NCBI RefSeq assembly: GCF_042665155.1
Contig: NZ_JBHTCG010000009.1
Coordinates: forward strand, 1 to 64,000
Origin: Sphaerisporangium rhizosphaerae
GTDB lineage: Bacteria; Actinomycetota; Actinomycetes; Streptosporangiales; Streptosporangiaceae
Length of the DNA stretch: 64,000 bases
Direction of reading: 5' to 3'
Shown piece after piece: positions 1 to 8,947 of this stretch. Each line of letters begins with the position of its first letter. The first letter of the stretch is position 1. Under the pieces are notes generated by a model. The model did not search any database, was not told where the DNA came from, and was given only the letters and a program-made list of their open reading frames with translations. The translations under genes and the position numbers were made by a program.

Positions 1-2
1 TC

Positions 3-965
3 GTCGCGCCCCAGGGCTTCAACAACGGCTGGGCCAACTCCGGCGGCGAGGACGTCACCTTCATCGACGACATCGTCCGGCAGATCGAGACAGACCTCTG
101 CGTCGACACCACACAGCTCTTCGCCACGGGGTGGAGCTATGGCGGCGCCATGTCGTTCTCGCTCGCGTGCAGCCGTCCGACGGTCTTCCGTGCGGTGGCG
201 GTCCTGTCCGGCGCCCAGCTCAGCGGATGCAGCGGAGGCACGCAGCCGGTCGCCTACTACGGCATCCACGGCATCAGGGACAGCGTCCTCAACATCTCCA
301 ACGGACGGACGCTGCGCGACAAGTTCGTCAAGAACAACGGCTGCACCGCGCAGAACCCGCCCGAGCCGACGCAGGGCAGCCTGACCCACCGGATCACCGC
401 CTACTCCGGATGCCGGGCCGGATATCCGGTCGTGTGGGCGGCCTTCGACGACGACCACAACCCCGCTCCGCATGACGGTGGCACCGGCACCAGCGGATCG
501 AGTTGGGTGCCGGGAGAGGTGTGGAAGTTCTTCACCCAGTTCGCGGGCACCGACCCCAACCCCACCCCGACCCCCACTCCGACCCCGACCGTGACGCCGA
601 CCGTGACGCCGACGCCGACCCCCACTCCGACTCCCACTCCGGGCACCGGGGCCTGCCGGGTCACCGACACCCTCAACGCGTGGAACTCCGGTCTGACCTC
701 GGACATCTCCATCACCAACACCGGCACCGCCGCGATCAACGGCTGGTCGCTGGTCTTCACCCTGCCCGGCGGCCAGACCATCACCTCCGGCTGGAACGCC
801 ACCTACAGCCCCAACAGCGGCCAGGTGACCGCGAAGAACGTCTCCTACAACGGCGCCATCGCGCCCAACGCCTCGGTCAGCATCGGCTTCCAGGCCACCC
901 ACACCGGCAACACCGGTAAACCCACGTCGTTCACCCTCAACGGCGCGGCGTGCACCATCGCCTGA
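3..965 (+). CDS. FaeC-like feruloyl esterase (CE1) with C-terminal CBM2, 5' end outside window
   Basis: Secreted esterase that probably releases ferulate esters from arabinoxylan. The visible 320 residues start inside the alpha/beta-hydrolase domain. The nucleophile sits in GWSYGGAM (a GxSxG elbow), followed by the Cys-rich FaeC-type segment SGAQLSGCSGG and later YSGCRAGYPVVWAAFDDDH, which supplies a His near the end of the domain. A Pro-Thr linker encoded at about 558-640 leads to a CBM2 with typical WNSGLTSDISITN and NGWSLVF stretches. The catalytic part is nearly the same as in the esterase at 32981, which carries a ricin domain instead, so the two are paralogues with exchanged binding modules. 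The reading frame is open from the first base; the signal peptide and N-terminus are missing. Esterase fold is sure; ferulate as substrate is inferred. Confidence 0.85.
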   Translation, partial: VAPQGFNNGWANSGGEDVTFIDDIVRQIETDLCVDTTQLFATGWSYGGAMSFSLACSRPTVFRAVAVLSGAQLSGCSGGTQPVAYYGIHGIRDSVLNISNGRTLRDKFVKNNGCTAQNPPEPTQGSLTHRITAYSGCRAGYPVVWAAFDDDHNPAPHDGGTGTSGSSWVPGEVWKFFTQFAGTDPNPTPTPTPTPTVTPTVTPTPTPTPTPTPGTGACRVTDTLNAWNSGLTSDISITNTGTAAINGWSLVFTLPGGQTITSGWNATYSPNSGQVTAKNVSYNGAIAPNASVSIGFQATHTGNTGKPTSFTLNGAACTIA

Positions 966-979
966 CCCAGGACCAACCG

Positions 980-1013
980 TCAGGGGTGGAGCCCGGCCGG
1001 GCTCCACCCCTGA
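980..1013. terminator. Perfect inverted repeat, probable terminator of the esterase gene
   Basis: Positions 980-1013 form an uninterrupted palindrome (17-base arms, GC-rich) fifteen bases after the esterase stop codon. There is no U-tract, which is usual for actinomycete terminators. Confidence 0.75.
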
Positions 1014-1131
1014 GTTCTGACGGGGCCCCTCACGGGAGCGGTCGAGTCGATGCCGCCCGCGCCGTTCGCCCCGCGCCGGTGCGCGAGGCCCCCTTTCCGT
1101 AAGTGCTCTTCGTAGGTCCGCAGGAGGAACA

Positions 1132-2769
1132 GTGCGCAAAGTGAGAACTCGGCTCGGCTCGGCGGCGCTCGCCACCGGGGTGCTCCTGGGCGGCCTGGCC
1201 GCCGTCCAAGGGGAGGCCGGCGCCCTGGAGAACGGCGTGGCGCGCACGCCGCCCATGGGGTGGAACAGCTGGAACACCTTCGGGTGCAACATCAGCGAGT
1301 CACTGATCAAGCAGATGGCCGACGCGATCGTCAACTCCGGGCTGCGCGACCTCGGCTACCAGTACGTGGTGGTCGACGACTGCTGGTTCAACTCCAACCG
1401 CGACTCCTCGGGAAACCTGCAGGGCAATCCGTCGCGGTTCCCCAGCGGGATGAAGGCCCTCGGGGACTACCTGCACGGCAAGGGGCTGAAGTTCGGCATC
1501 TACCAGGTCCCGGTCGACAAGACCTGCGCGCAGTACTTCGGCAGCTACCCCGGCGCGACCGGAAGCCAGGGACACGAGGCCCAGGACGCCCGGCAGTTCG
1601 CCGCCTGGGGCGTGGACTACCTGAAATACGACTGGTGCTCCCCCAACGGCACCATCAACGACCAGATCACCACGTTCGCCAAGATGCGCGACGCGCTCGC
1701 CGCGACGGGACGGCCGATCCTCTACAGCATCAACTCCAACAGCATCCACGACAAGACCGGGCCGCGCCGCAACTGGGGCGACATCGCCAACATCTGGCGC
1801 ACCACCGAGGACATCACCAACAAGTGGGACACCGGCCAGACCAACGGCTACCCCATGGGCATCCAGAACATCGTCAACGTCACCATCCCGCTCGCCTCCT
1901 ACGCCAAGCCCGGGCAGTTCAACGACCCCGACATGATGGAGGTCGGCCGCGGCGGCATGACCGACACCGAGATGCGCAGCCACTTCGCCCTCTGGGCGAT
2001 GATGGCCTCCCCGCTCATCGCCGGGAACGACCTGCGCAGCATGGACTCGGCGACCTCGACGATCCTGAAGAACCCCCGCCTCATCGCCATCAACCAGGAC
2101 ACCCTCGGCCTGCAGGCGACCCAGATCAGCAACGACGGCACCCGCCGCGTGCTGGCCAAGAAGCTCAGCAACGGCGACGTCGCGGTCGCCCTGTTCAACC
2201 AGGGCGGCAGCACCACCACCATCAGCACCACCGCCTCGGCGATCGGCAAGTCGGGCAGCTCGTTCACCCTGCGCGACGCCTGGACCAACGCCACCACCAC
2301 CAGCACCGGGACGATCTCGGCCAGCGTGCCCTCACACGGCACCGTCGTCTACCGGGTCAGCGGCGACACCTCGCCGACGCCCACCCCGACCCCGACGCCC
2401 ACCCCCACTCCCACCCCGACCCCGACCCCGACGCCCAGCCCCACGCCGACGCCCACTCCCGTGCCCGGCGGTTGCACGGCGACCTACCGGCTGGTCAACG
2501 ACTGGGGCGGCGGCTTCCAGGGTGAGGTGACCGTCGGCAACGGGGGAACCTCCGCGCTCAACGGCTGGACCGTCAGCATGACGCTGGCCGGCGGGCAGAC
2601 CGTCTCGAGCATGTGGAACGGCGTGAACACCGGCACCTCCGGCGCGATCACCGTCAAGAACGCCGCCTACAACGGCACCGTTCCCGGCAACGGGTCGACG
2701 ACGTTCGGATTCACCGCCAACGGAAGCGGTTCGACGGCGCCGACCGGGCTGAGCTGCACCAGCCCATGA
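1132..2769 (+). CDS. Secreted alpha-galactosidase, GH27 with CBM2
   Basis: Hydrolyses terminal alpha-1,6-galactose from galactomannan-type side chains outside the cell. A Sec signal peptide covers about residues 1-31. The GH27 barrel begins with TPPMGWNSWNTFGCN; the nucleophile Asp is in YLKYDWC and the acid/base Asp in WRTTEDI, both matching the family. A beta-sandwich domain C follows to about residue 408, then a Pro-Thr linker (about 410-443) and a C-terminal CBM2 (about 445-545). The start is GTG with AGGAGG a few bases upstream. It is the only gene between two strong hairpins, so it is probably transcribed alone. Confidence 0.92.
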   Translation: MRKVRTRLGSAALATGVLLGGLAAVQGEAGALENGVARTPPMGWNSWNTFGCNISESLIKQMADAIVNSGLRDLGYQYVVVDDCWFNSNRDSSGNLQGNPSRFPSGMKALGDYLHGKGLKFGIYQVPVDKTCAQYFGSYPGATGSQGHEAQDARQFAAWGVDYLKYDWCSPNGTINDQITTFAKMRDALAATGRPILYSINSNSIHDKTGPRRNWGDIANIWRTTEDITNKWDTGQTNGYPMGIQNIVNVTIPLASYAKPGQFNDPDMMEVGRGGMTDTEMRSHFALWAMMASPLIAGNDLRSMDSATSTILKNPRLIAINQDTLGLQATQISNDGTRRVLAKKLSNGDVAVALFNQGGSTTTISTTASAIGKSGSSFTLRDAWTNATTTSTGTISASVPSHGTVVYRVSGDTSPTPTPTPTPTPTPTPTPTPTPSPTPTPTPVPGGCTATYRLVNDWGGGFQGEVTVGNGGTSALNGWTVSMTLAGGQTVSSMWNGVNTGTSGAITVKNAAYNGTVPGNGSTTFGFTANGSGSTAPTGLSCTSP

Positions 2770-2929
2770 CGACCGGGTAGCACCGTCTCCTGACCGTGCC
2801 CCCCGCCGCCGGCCCTGACGGCGACGGGAGGGCACGTCCGGTCGATGCGACAGGGCCGCCGGTCTACCGTTCCCGGCAGGGAAGGCCGGGTGAGAGTCCT
2901 TCCCTGCCCGGCCGGCGGACGGACGACGG

Positions 2930-2962
2930 CGAGCCGCCCCTGGATGTCCCAGGGGCGGCTCG
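2930..2962. terminator. Bidirectional terminator between convergent GH27 and GH54 genes
   Basis: Inverted repeat with 14-base perfect arms (2930-2943 and 2949-2962) and a five-base loop, lying between two genes that end toward each other. Confidence 0.75.
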
Positions 2963-2991
2963 GCGGTCCGGTGCGGCCCGCGGCCGCTCGC

Positions 2992-4461
2992 CTACCGGTA
3001 GCCGGCGGCGGTGATGTTGGCCTGGACGGCGTTCTCGGTGGCGTCGGAGGGATAGCCGGAGGTCATCACGCCCTCGTAGAAGGTGCCCACGGCGCCGTGG
3101 CTGTTGTCGCCGCCGATGCCCAGGATGATGGCCCCTTCCTTCTTCATCGGGTTGTAGCCCGACACGTTCGGCCGCTTGCCGTCGTAGAAGGTGCCAAGGC
3201 CGCCCGACTGGGCGTTGCCGCCGCGGATGGCCCAATGGTTGGGCTCGCCCTTGATGATGGCGGTCAGGTACCGGTGGCTGATGGTCGGGTCACCGGCGTT
3301 GTTCTTCTGGTTGACCCCGGAGAACAGGCCGTTCTCCAGGTCGGCCATGATCCAGGGACCGTTGCCCGCGCCGGTGCCCCAGACCTTGTTGTTGCCAAAG
3401 TAGATGGCCTCCATCGTGCCGTTGCCGTTGTCGCGGCTGTTGGTCTCGGCGTTGCCGTAGTCGAAACAGCAACCCCCGTTGTAGTGCGTCCCGTCGAAGA
3501 TGGCGTACATGCCCTCGGGCTGGTCGCCCTTGGCGATGCCGTTGGTGGCGTTGTTGCGGTAGCCGACGCCGGCGTCCACGTAGACGCCGTAGGCCTTGTG
3601 GCCGCCCACCGTGGTCGGCGCCTTGGTCGCGGTCGCCAGGTTGTCGTACCCGCCCGCCGCCGGACCGGAGAACCCACCGGGAGGCGCCTGGGTCAGCCGG
3701 TTGTTGCGACCCGACTGGTCATAGATGACGCTGATCAGACAGGTGGTGTTCGCGCAGAAGGTGTCCTGGGTCGCGGCGTTGGCCACCCCGCCCGGGCTGA
3801 GCACGCCGACGTCCCGCGTGGTGTTGTCCGAGGCGCGCCGCACCTGGTACAGCGGGCCGTTGTAGGAGGCGTACAGCGCGCGCGTGGTGCTGTGCGCCGC
3901 CACGCACGGCGTGCCACCATCGGCGTAGATGTCACACGGCTGCTTGCCCGACGGCGTGGGCGTGACCGTCGGCGTCGGCGTGGGCGTGGGCGTGACGGTC
4001 GGGGTGACGGTGGGAGTGGGCGAGGGGGAAGAGACGCCGCCGGTGCAGGTCGTGCCGTTGAGGGCGAAGCTCGACGGCACCGGGTTGGAGCCGCTCCAGC
4101 TTCCGTTGAACCCGAAACTGGTGCTTCCCCCCGTGGGGATGGCGCCGTTGTAGGAGGCGTTGGTCACCGTCACCGACGATCCCGACTGGGTGTAGGACCC
4201 GTTCCACAACTGCGTGACGGACTGCCCGGCGGGGAACGACCAGGTCAGCCTCCAGCCGTTGACCGGGTCGCCGAGGTTGTCGACGATGACGTTGGCGCCG
4301 AAGCCGTCCTGCCATTGGGCGCTGACGGTGTAGGTGACCCGGCATCCCGCCGCGGCCGCCGAGGCGAGATGGGTCCCGGCCACGCCGACCATGGCCGTCA
4401 GGAGGGCCAGGACGCCGGCGATCAGCGTCCACCTCCCACGATGTGCGGTGCTCTGTCGCAT
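2992..4461 (-). CDS. Secreted alpha-L-arabinofuranosidase, GH54 (AbfB type) with N-terminal CBM2
   Basis: Removes arabinofuranose side chains from arabinoxylan or arabinan. A signal peptide (about 1-38) is followed by a CBM2 (about 39-140), a Pro-Thr linker (about 144-172) and a GH54 catalytic domain that starts PCDIYADGGTPCVAAHST. The nucleophile Glu lies in CCFDYGNAET and the acid/base Asp probably in GIGGDNSHG, by comparison with fungal AbfB. Fungal GH54 enzymes normally end with an arabinose-binding CBM42; here that module is absent and a cellulose-type CBM2 sits at the other end. The ATG start has GGAAGAG upstream and a perfect LacI-type operator about 50 bases further up. Confidence 0.9.
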   Translation of the reverse strand: MRQSTAHRGRWTLIAGVLALLTAMVGVAGTHLASAAAAGCRVTYTVSAQWQDGFGANVIVDNLGDPVNGWRLTWSFPAGQSVTQLWNGSYTQSGSSVTVTNASYNGAIPTGGSTSFGFNGSWSGSNPVPSSFALNGTTCTGGVSSPSPTPTVTPTVTPTPTPTPTVTPTPSGKQPCDIYADGGTPCVAAHSTTRALYASYNGPLYQVRRASDNTTRDVGVLSPGGVANAATQDTFCANTTCLISVIYDQSGRNNRLTQAPPGGFSGPAAGGYDNLATATKAPTTVGGHKAYGVYVDAGVGYRNNATNGIAKGDQPEGMYAIFDGTHYNGGCCFDYGNAETNSRDNGNGTMEAIYFGNNKVWGTGAGNGPWIMADLENGLFSGVNQKNNAGDPTISHRYLTAIIKGEPNHWAIRGGNAQSGGLGTFYDGKRPNVSGYNPMKKEGAIILGIGGDNSHGAVGTFYEGVMTSGYPSDATENAVQANITAAGYR

Positions 4462-4509
4462 GGGTGCTCTTCCGTTCTCTGTAACCGGTGTTCCGCTGTC
4501 ACGACCCGA

Positions 4510-4527
4510 GTTGTTAGCGCTAACAAC
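4510..4527. promoter_or_regulatory. LacI-family operator upstream of GH54
   Basis: An 18-base perfect palindrome with core TGTTAGCGCTAACA and the central CG typical of LacI-family operators, 49 bases before the GH54 start codon, where it could block transcription. The same core recurs upstream of the GH10 xylanase (41685). Confidence 0.8.
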
Positions 4528-5387
4528 GATGTGTGCGGATATGTCGACGTGTCAGCGACAACAGAACCGGGATGGCGTCACCGGGGTCGGTGACGTCGGA
4601 CTTCGTGGCGGACGCCACGGTGGAGCGGCCTCTCTCCGGCGGGCTCCACGGTGACGAGTTCCGCCGCACACCACCTGACGTCCGAGGAGAGCAGGCCGCT
4701 CGGGGAGCCAGTGTGGAAACCGGTACGGAACCTGTCAAGACCATGAGCCGGCCGTGCGGAGCCCTCCCACCGGAGCGCGGCGGCCCGGCACGGAGGCCAG
4801 GACCTGGCACGGCGAGCGCTTACGGCGATCTCCCGGCGCTCGCGCGACCGCCTTCCACGAGGGGCGCACACCACTGAAACTTTCAGTCGGCGCGGCCGAA
4901 CGATGTCACCGCGGCCGGGGCGGGATCGCGGAGCCCCATGCGGCGGCCGGACGCGGGCGAGCGAGCTCGGCGACGGCTCGGCGCGTCGTCTTCGCCCCGC
5001 CGCGCCACCCTCGCGTCAGAACAGTGCCACTCCCGCTGAGCAGGCGTTATCGCGAGCATCGTCGGAGCGGAACGTGCCTCGCGGGGCCCGGCGAGCCCAC
5101 CGCCGGCGCCGCCGAGCCGTCACCCGGCCCGGCGGTGGCGTCGCCTGACGCCGTCGCCGATAACAGGCCCGCCACCGTCCGCAGCGTTGACTTCGGCGTA
5201 CCGATCGCTCAGGATCGGCCGTAACTTAACCCCCCGAGAGCGGAAACTTAACTCCCGATGGAGCGCCGCCCGTCCGCACGAGGATGACCCGGCCGCGCGC
5301 CGACCGGCCGCCGCCGGATCGGCGCCGGGCGGGGCCACGCCGCGGGCGGTCGGCGCCGATCACCACCCAAGCGGAGGCGAGCTGAGA
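4528..5387. other. Long gene-poor region between GH54 and the GH63-like gene
   Basis: About 860 bases with no convincing gene: open frames here have actinomycete shadow composition and no recognisable motif. It contains a GAAAnTTTC palindrome (4873-4887) and two near-copies of an AACTTAAC word (about 5223 and 5249). An orphan LacI-type site follows at 5388. Confidence 0.5.
4873..4887. promoter_or_regulatory. GAAAnTTTC palindrome (xylanase-operator-like)
   Basis: ACTGAAACTTTCAGT is symmetric over 15 bases around one central base. A GAAA-n-TTTC palindrome is described upstream of Streptomyces xylanase genes. The core also occurs at 32671 and 56902 in this window. No gene start lies close by, so function is uncertain. 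Confidence 0.45.
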
Positions 5388-5401
5388 TGTTATCGCTAAC
5401 A
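5388..5401. promoter_or_regulatory. Imperfect LacI-type operator, no adjacent gene
   Basis: TGTTATCGCTAACA differs from the perfect operator core at 4510 and 41685 by one base. It lies between two leftward genes, 66 bases past the end of the GH63-like gene and more than 900 bases from the GH54 start, so it has no obvious target. Confidence 0.55.
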
Positions 5402-5467
5402 ACACGTTCTGGCCCTTCGGCGCTCCGACCGTGCGAGTAGGGCTCACCCCGGCGACGACGACGCGGG

Positions 5468-7153
5468 TCAGGCCCGACGCCGTTCGTGGTCGCCGGCGAG
5501 GATGAGGTAGGCGCCGGCCGTCCAGGTGTAGGCACGGTCGCGCAGCCCCTCACCGGTCCGTGCGTCGAAGTTCTCCGCGAAGCCGGATTTCTCGCACAAC
5601 GTACGGAACCGTGCGCTGATCTCGTCGGCCAGCTCGACGTGGCCGGCCCGCCGCAGGCCGTCCTCGATGAGGACGGTCGAGGGCGCCCAGATGGGTCCGC
5701 GCCAGTAGCCGTCGTCCCGGTAGTGCGGCGATGTGGGCAGCTCGGTCGCCGGGCCGAAGGCGGTGAGGTGGTCCTCGATGCGGGCGGCGAGCGCGTCACG
5801 CACCGGTTCGGGCAGTTCTTCCCCGAGGACGATCGGCATGAGGTCGAGCAGGCTGGAGCTGGACCAGGTCCGGCCGGAGTGCGCGCCGCGCGCGAGGAAC
5901 CTCGACCCGTCCCACAGCTCGGTGAGCAGTGCCTCGCGCATCCGGTCCGCGGCGCTGGACCAGCGCTCGCCCGCGTCCGGTTCGCCGAGTCCCGTGGCCA
6001 GACGGGCGAGTTCGCGCATCTGGAGCACCAGGAAGGCGGCCAGGTCGCCGCTCTCGATGACGCGTTCGGGGTCGAAGGTGGTGGCGTTGTCCCAGCCGCT
6101 GTCGTTGCCGTGCTGATAGTGCGGCAGTTCCCGGCCGGGGGCGCGCCGGGCGTCCAGCCAGAAGCGGGTCCAGCGTTCCAGCAGCCGGTAGGTCTCGGAC
6201 GGCTCGAGGTCGCAGGACGGGCGCAGCCGCCGCAGGGCCCAGCCGTGGATGGGCGGTTTGACGAAGTTGTAGAGGATCTCCGAGTGGGTGACGGAGTCGG
6301 GCAGCGCACCCGAGGCGTCCTGGTGGTCGAAGGGCAGCCGGAACTGGTCCTCCGCGAGATCGGGCAGCCCGCCCGCCAGGGCGATGGCGTTGAAGCAGTG
6401 GTCCCAGCTCCAGACCTTGTCCATCCAGTGCTTGGACATCAGCACCGCGGGACGGGTGACGAACCCCGCGGGACGCACGGTGGCCGACCACAGCACGTAG
6501 GCGGCCAGCTCGGCGGCGGGCGTCCGGTCGCTGCGCCAGGGCGCGACGGCCGCGGTGAAGGCGTCGAACTCGGCGCGCGCCGTCTTGGCCACCTGCTCGA
6601 AGGAGGTGTCACTGGCGAACGGGGCGCGGGCGGTCTCGTACTCCTCCAGGGCGATCTCCCATGGCTCGTCCGCCGGGAGCAGGACGCCGCGTTCGGCCGT
6701 GCCGAGCGCCTGGGCACCGACGGACTCGGCCCGCCCGTCCAGCAGGGTGACGCGGTAGCGGCGCCCGGTCTGGTAGACGGTGAAGACGTAGGAGCCGTCC
6801 GCGGGGTCCTGGTAGAAGTACGGGCCGCTGAACGGGGTCAGGACGGGGTCGGCGGCCAGCAGGCGGAGCCCGAGGCCGCGGCCGCGCACCCGGACGGTGT
6901 CGGTGGTCTCGTAGGCCAGCTCGATCCGGCCGTCGTCGCCCCTCCAGGTGAGCTGGTGCGGAGCGGCGTCGAGCGCGGTCTCGGCCGTGGGCACCAGCCG
7001 CAGGATCGGGTGCATGCCGGTCTGGTGCGAGACCAGGTGCACGTCCTCGGCGTAGACCTTCTCGGCCACCACCGGTGAGAAGGCGAACCACGATCCGCTG
7101 AAGCTGAACGGGATTTCCCGCAGGGAGAACACCGGGCCCGAGGCGGCGGTCAT
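5468..7153 (-). CDS. GH63-like (alpha/alpha)6-barrel glycosidase, cytoplasmic
   Basis: Likely an intracellular alpha-glucosidase acting on an imported oligosaccharide. The protein (561 residues from the chosen ATG) has no signal peptide. A beta-sandwich N-terminal half is followed by a barrel with WSWDHCFNAIALAGG, QHGNDSGWDNATTF and YWRGPIWAPSTVLIEDG, all typical of GH63 and related trehalase/glucoamylase-like clans; the Asp of WDHCF and an acidic residue near the C-terminus are the expected catalytic pair. It is the last gene of a leftward binding-protein/permease/permease/glycosidase operon. A start at 7207 is possible but would overlap the permease; the ATG at 7153 lies 25 bases after the permease stop. 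Family is fairly sure, substrate unknown. Confidence 0.75.
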   Translation of the reverse strand: MTAASGPVFSLREIPFSFSGSWFAFSPVVAEKVYAEDVHLVSHQTGMHPILRLVPTAETALDAAPHQLTWRGDDGRIELAYETTDTVRVRGRGLGLRLLAADPVLTPFSGPYFYQDPADGSYVFTVYQTGRRYRVTLLDGRAESVGAQALGTAERGVLLPADEPWEIALEEYETARAPFASDTSFEQVAKTARAEFDAFTAAVAPWRSDRTPAAELAAYVLWSATVRPAGFVTRPAVLMSKHWMDKVWSWDHCFNAIALAGGLPDLAEDQFRLPFDHQDASGALPDSVTHSEILYNFVKPPIHGWALRRLRPSCDLEPSETYRLLERWTRFWLDARRAPGRELPHYQHGNDSGWDNATTFDPERVIESGDLAAFLVLQMRELARLATGLGEPDAGERWSSAADRMREALLTELWDGSRFLARGAHSGRTWSSSSLLDLMPIVLGEELPEPVRDALAARIEDHLTAFGPATELPTSPHYRDDGYWRGPIWAPSTVLIEDGLRRAGHVELADEISARFRTLCEKSGFAENFDARTGEGLRDRAYTWTAGAYLILAGDHERRRA

Positions 7154-7178
7154 GAAATGAGAATCCCTTCTCCGAAGG

Positions 7179-7985
7179 TCAGTCTTTGACGGCGCCGGCG
7201 GTGACACCGGCGGCGACGTAACGCTGGGCGATGATGAGCAGCACCGTGGCGGGGATGGAGGCGATCACGGCGGTGGCCATGATGGCGTTCCATTCCTGGT
7301 TGTTGTTGCCGATGTAGTGGTAGATGCCGAGGGTGATGGGCTGGTGGTCGCCGCCCTGGTCCAGGGTGCTGGCGAAGATGAAGTCCGACCACGCCCACAG
7401 GAAGGTGAACAGCGACACCGTGATGAGGGAGTTGCGGCTGACGGGCAGCACGATGGACCAGAACGTGCGCGTCACCCCGGCCCCGTCGACGCGGGCGGCC
7501 TGCAGCAGCTCCTCGGGGATGCCGGACATGAACGCGGTCAGGATCAGGGCCGCGAACGGCACCGCGAGGGTGGAGTCGGCCACGATCAGCCCAGAGACGG
7601 TGTTGAGCATGCCGGTGTTGAGGAAGATGGCGTAGAAGCCCATCGCCATGATGATGCCCGGGATCATCTGGGCGACCAGCAGCACGAAACTCAGCGCTCC
7701 GCCGCCGCGGGGCCGCAGCTTGGCCAGCGAGTAGCCCGCCGGGGCCGCGACGAGCAGGGTCAGGGCGACGGTGCCGAGCCCGACGACCAGGCTGATGCCG
7801 AGGTAAGGGAGCTGCTGGTCCAGCACCGCGCGGTACCCGTCCAGCGTGCCGTTGATGGGCAGCCAGCTCGGCGGGCTCTTGCGCATGTCCTGTTCCCGGG
7901 TGAAGGACACATTGATCATCCAGTAGACGGGGAACAGCATCACCGCGGTGAGCAGCAGACCGACACCGGTCCTCCAGTGCCTCAT
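7179..7985 (-). CDS. Carbohydrate ABC permease, MalG type
   Basis: Inner-membrane subunit of a CUT1 sugar importer, 268 residues with six predicted membrane segments. The coupling motif for the ATPase appears as EELLQAARVDGAGVTRTFWSIVLP (the EAA loop), and the C-terminus AAGVTAGAVKD is typical. Its ATG overlaps the stop of the preceding permease by four bases, so translation is coupled. No ATPase gene is present in this operon; a shared MsiK-type ATPase elsewhere is usual for such actinomycete systems. Confidence 0.88.
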   Translation of the reverse strand: MRHWRTGVGLLLTAVMLFPVYWMINVSFTREQDMRKSPPSWLPINGTLDGYRAVLDQQLPYLGISLVVGLGTVALTLLVAAPAGYSLAKLRPRGGGALSFVLLVAQMIPGIIMAMGFYAIFLNTGMLNTVSGLIVADSTLAVPFAALILTAFMSGIPEELLQAARVDGAGVTRTFWSIVLPVSRNSLITVSLFTFLWAWSDFIFASTLDQGGDHQPITLGIYHYIGNNNQEWNAIMATAVIASIPATVLLIIAQRYVAAGVTAGAVKD

Positions 7986-8944
7986 GTGAGGTCCTGCTTG
8001 CGTTGCGCGCGGATGTAGACCAGCCCGAAGACGAGGGCCATCACGATCAGCAGGTTGCCCACGGCCGCCCCGGGACCGAAGGAGGGCACCAGGTTGCCGA
8101 ACCCGAGCCGGTAGGACCAGGTGGCGAAGGTGCTGGAGGAGCCGCTGGGCCCGCCCTTGGTCATGATCCAGATGATGTCGAACACCTTCAGCGTGTACAC
8201 CAGTCCGAGGAGCAGCGTGATCGCGGACACCGGGCGCAGCAGCGGGAAGGTGACCCTCCAGAACCGCTGCCGGCCGTTCGCCCCGTCCAGCGCGGCGGCC
8301 TCGTACACGGTGGGGTTGATGGCCTGCAGGCCGGAGTACAGCACCACGAGGTTGAACGGGACGCCGATCCAGATGTTGGCGATGGTCACCGACCACAGGG
8401 ACCAGTCGGGGGAGGTCAGCCAGTTCACCGGTCCGAGGCCGACCGTCCTCAGCACGGCGTTGACGACGCCGGAGTCGCTGTTGAGCATCCACGACCAGGT
8501 GGAGGCCGACACGATCAGCGGGAGCAGCCACGGGACCAGGAACAGCGCCCGCAAGGTGGCCGACAGGCGGAAGTGCCTGGCGAAGAACACCGCCAGGGCC
8601 AGCCCGATCGCGAACTGGAAGGCCAGCGACACCACGGTGAACACCGCCGTGTGCCACAGCGTCGGCCCGAAGGCCGGGTCGCCGACGACCTTGGCGTAGT
8701 TGGTCAGGCCGGTGAAGGGTGCGTCGCCCTGCACGAAGGAGCGCACGGTGTAGTTGCGCAGGCTCAACTCGACGTTGCGGAACAGCGGGTAGGCGTAGAA
8801 GACCGTCAGGTAGACCACGATCGGGGCGAGGAACGCCCACGCCGCCCACTGCCCTGACGCCAGGCGTGCCGCCCGGGGCCCCCTCCTCGCCGCGGGGAGG
8901 GGGTCACGGGCGGCACGCGCCGGATTCTCTATGACTCGGCTCAT
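7982..8944 (-). CDS. Carbohydrate ABC permease, MalF type
   Basis: Partner permease of the CUT1 importer, 320 residues. A basic N-terminal tail precedes the first membrane segment (WAAWAFLAPIVVYLTVFYAYPLF). The EAA loop reads NPTVYEAAALDGANGRQRFWRVTFP. It starts four bases after the stop of the binding-protein gene and overlaps the next permease by ATGA. Confidence 0.88.
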   Translation of the reverse strand: MSRVIENPARAARDPLPAARRGPRAARLASGQWAAWAFLAPIVVYLTVFYAYPLFRNVELSLRNYTVRSFVQGDAPFTGLTNYAKVVGDPAFGPTLWHTAVFTVVSLAFQFAIGLALAVFFARHFRLSATLRALFLVPWLLPLIVSASTWSWMLNSDSGVVNAVLRTVGLGPVNWLTSPDWSLWSVTIANIWIGVPFNLVVLYSGLQAINPTVYEAAALDGANGRQRFWRVTFPLLRPVSAITLLLGLVYTLKVFDIIWIMTKGGPSGSSSTFATWSYRLGFGNLVPSFGPGAAVGNLLIVMALVFGLVYIRAQRKQDLT

Positions 8945-8947
8945 GTC

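Noticed and set aside
2380..2462. Short tandem DNA repeats of CCGAC/CCCAC type, also at 558-640 and 33910-33990
   Set aside because: They encode Pro-Thr linkers between catalytic and binding domains and are not CRISPR or regulatory repeats.
2845..4593. A 582-codon open frame opposite the GH54 gene
   Set aside because: It is an antisense shadow of a well-supported glycosidase; GC-rich third positions keep the opposite frame open. The same applies to the long frames opposite most genes here.
4754..5224. Open frame of 156 codons in the gap after GH54
   Set aside because: No ribosome-binding site, no motif, and composition like noncoding GC-rich sequence.
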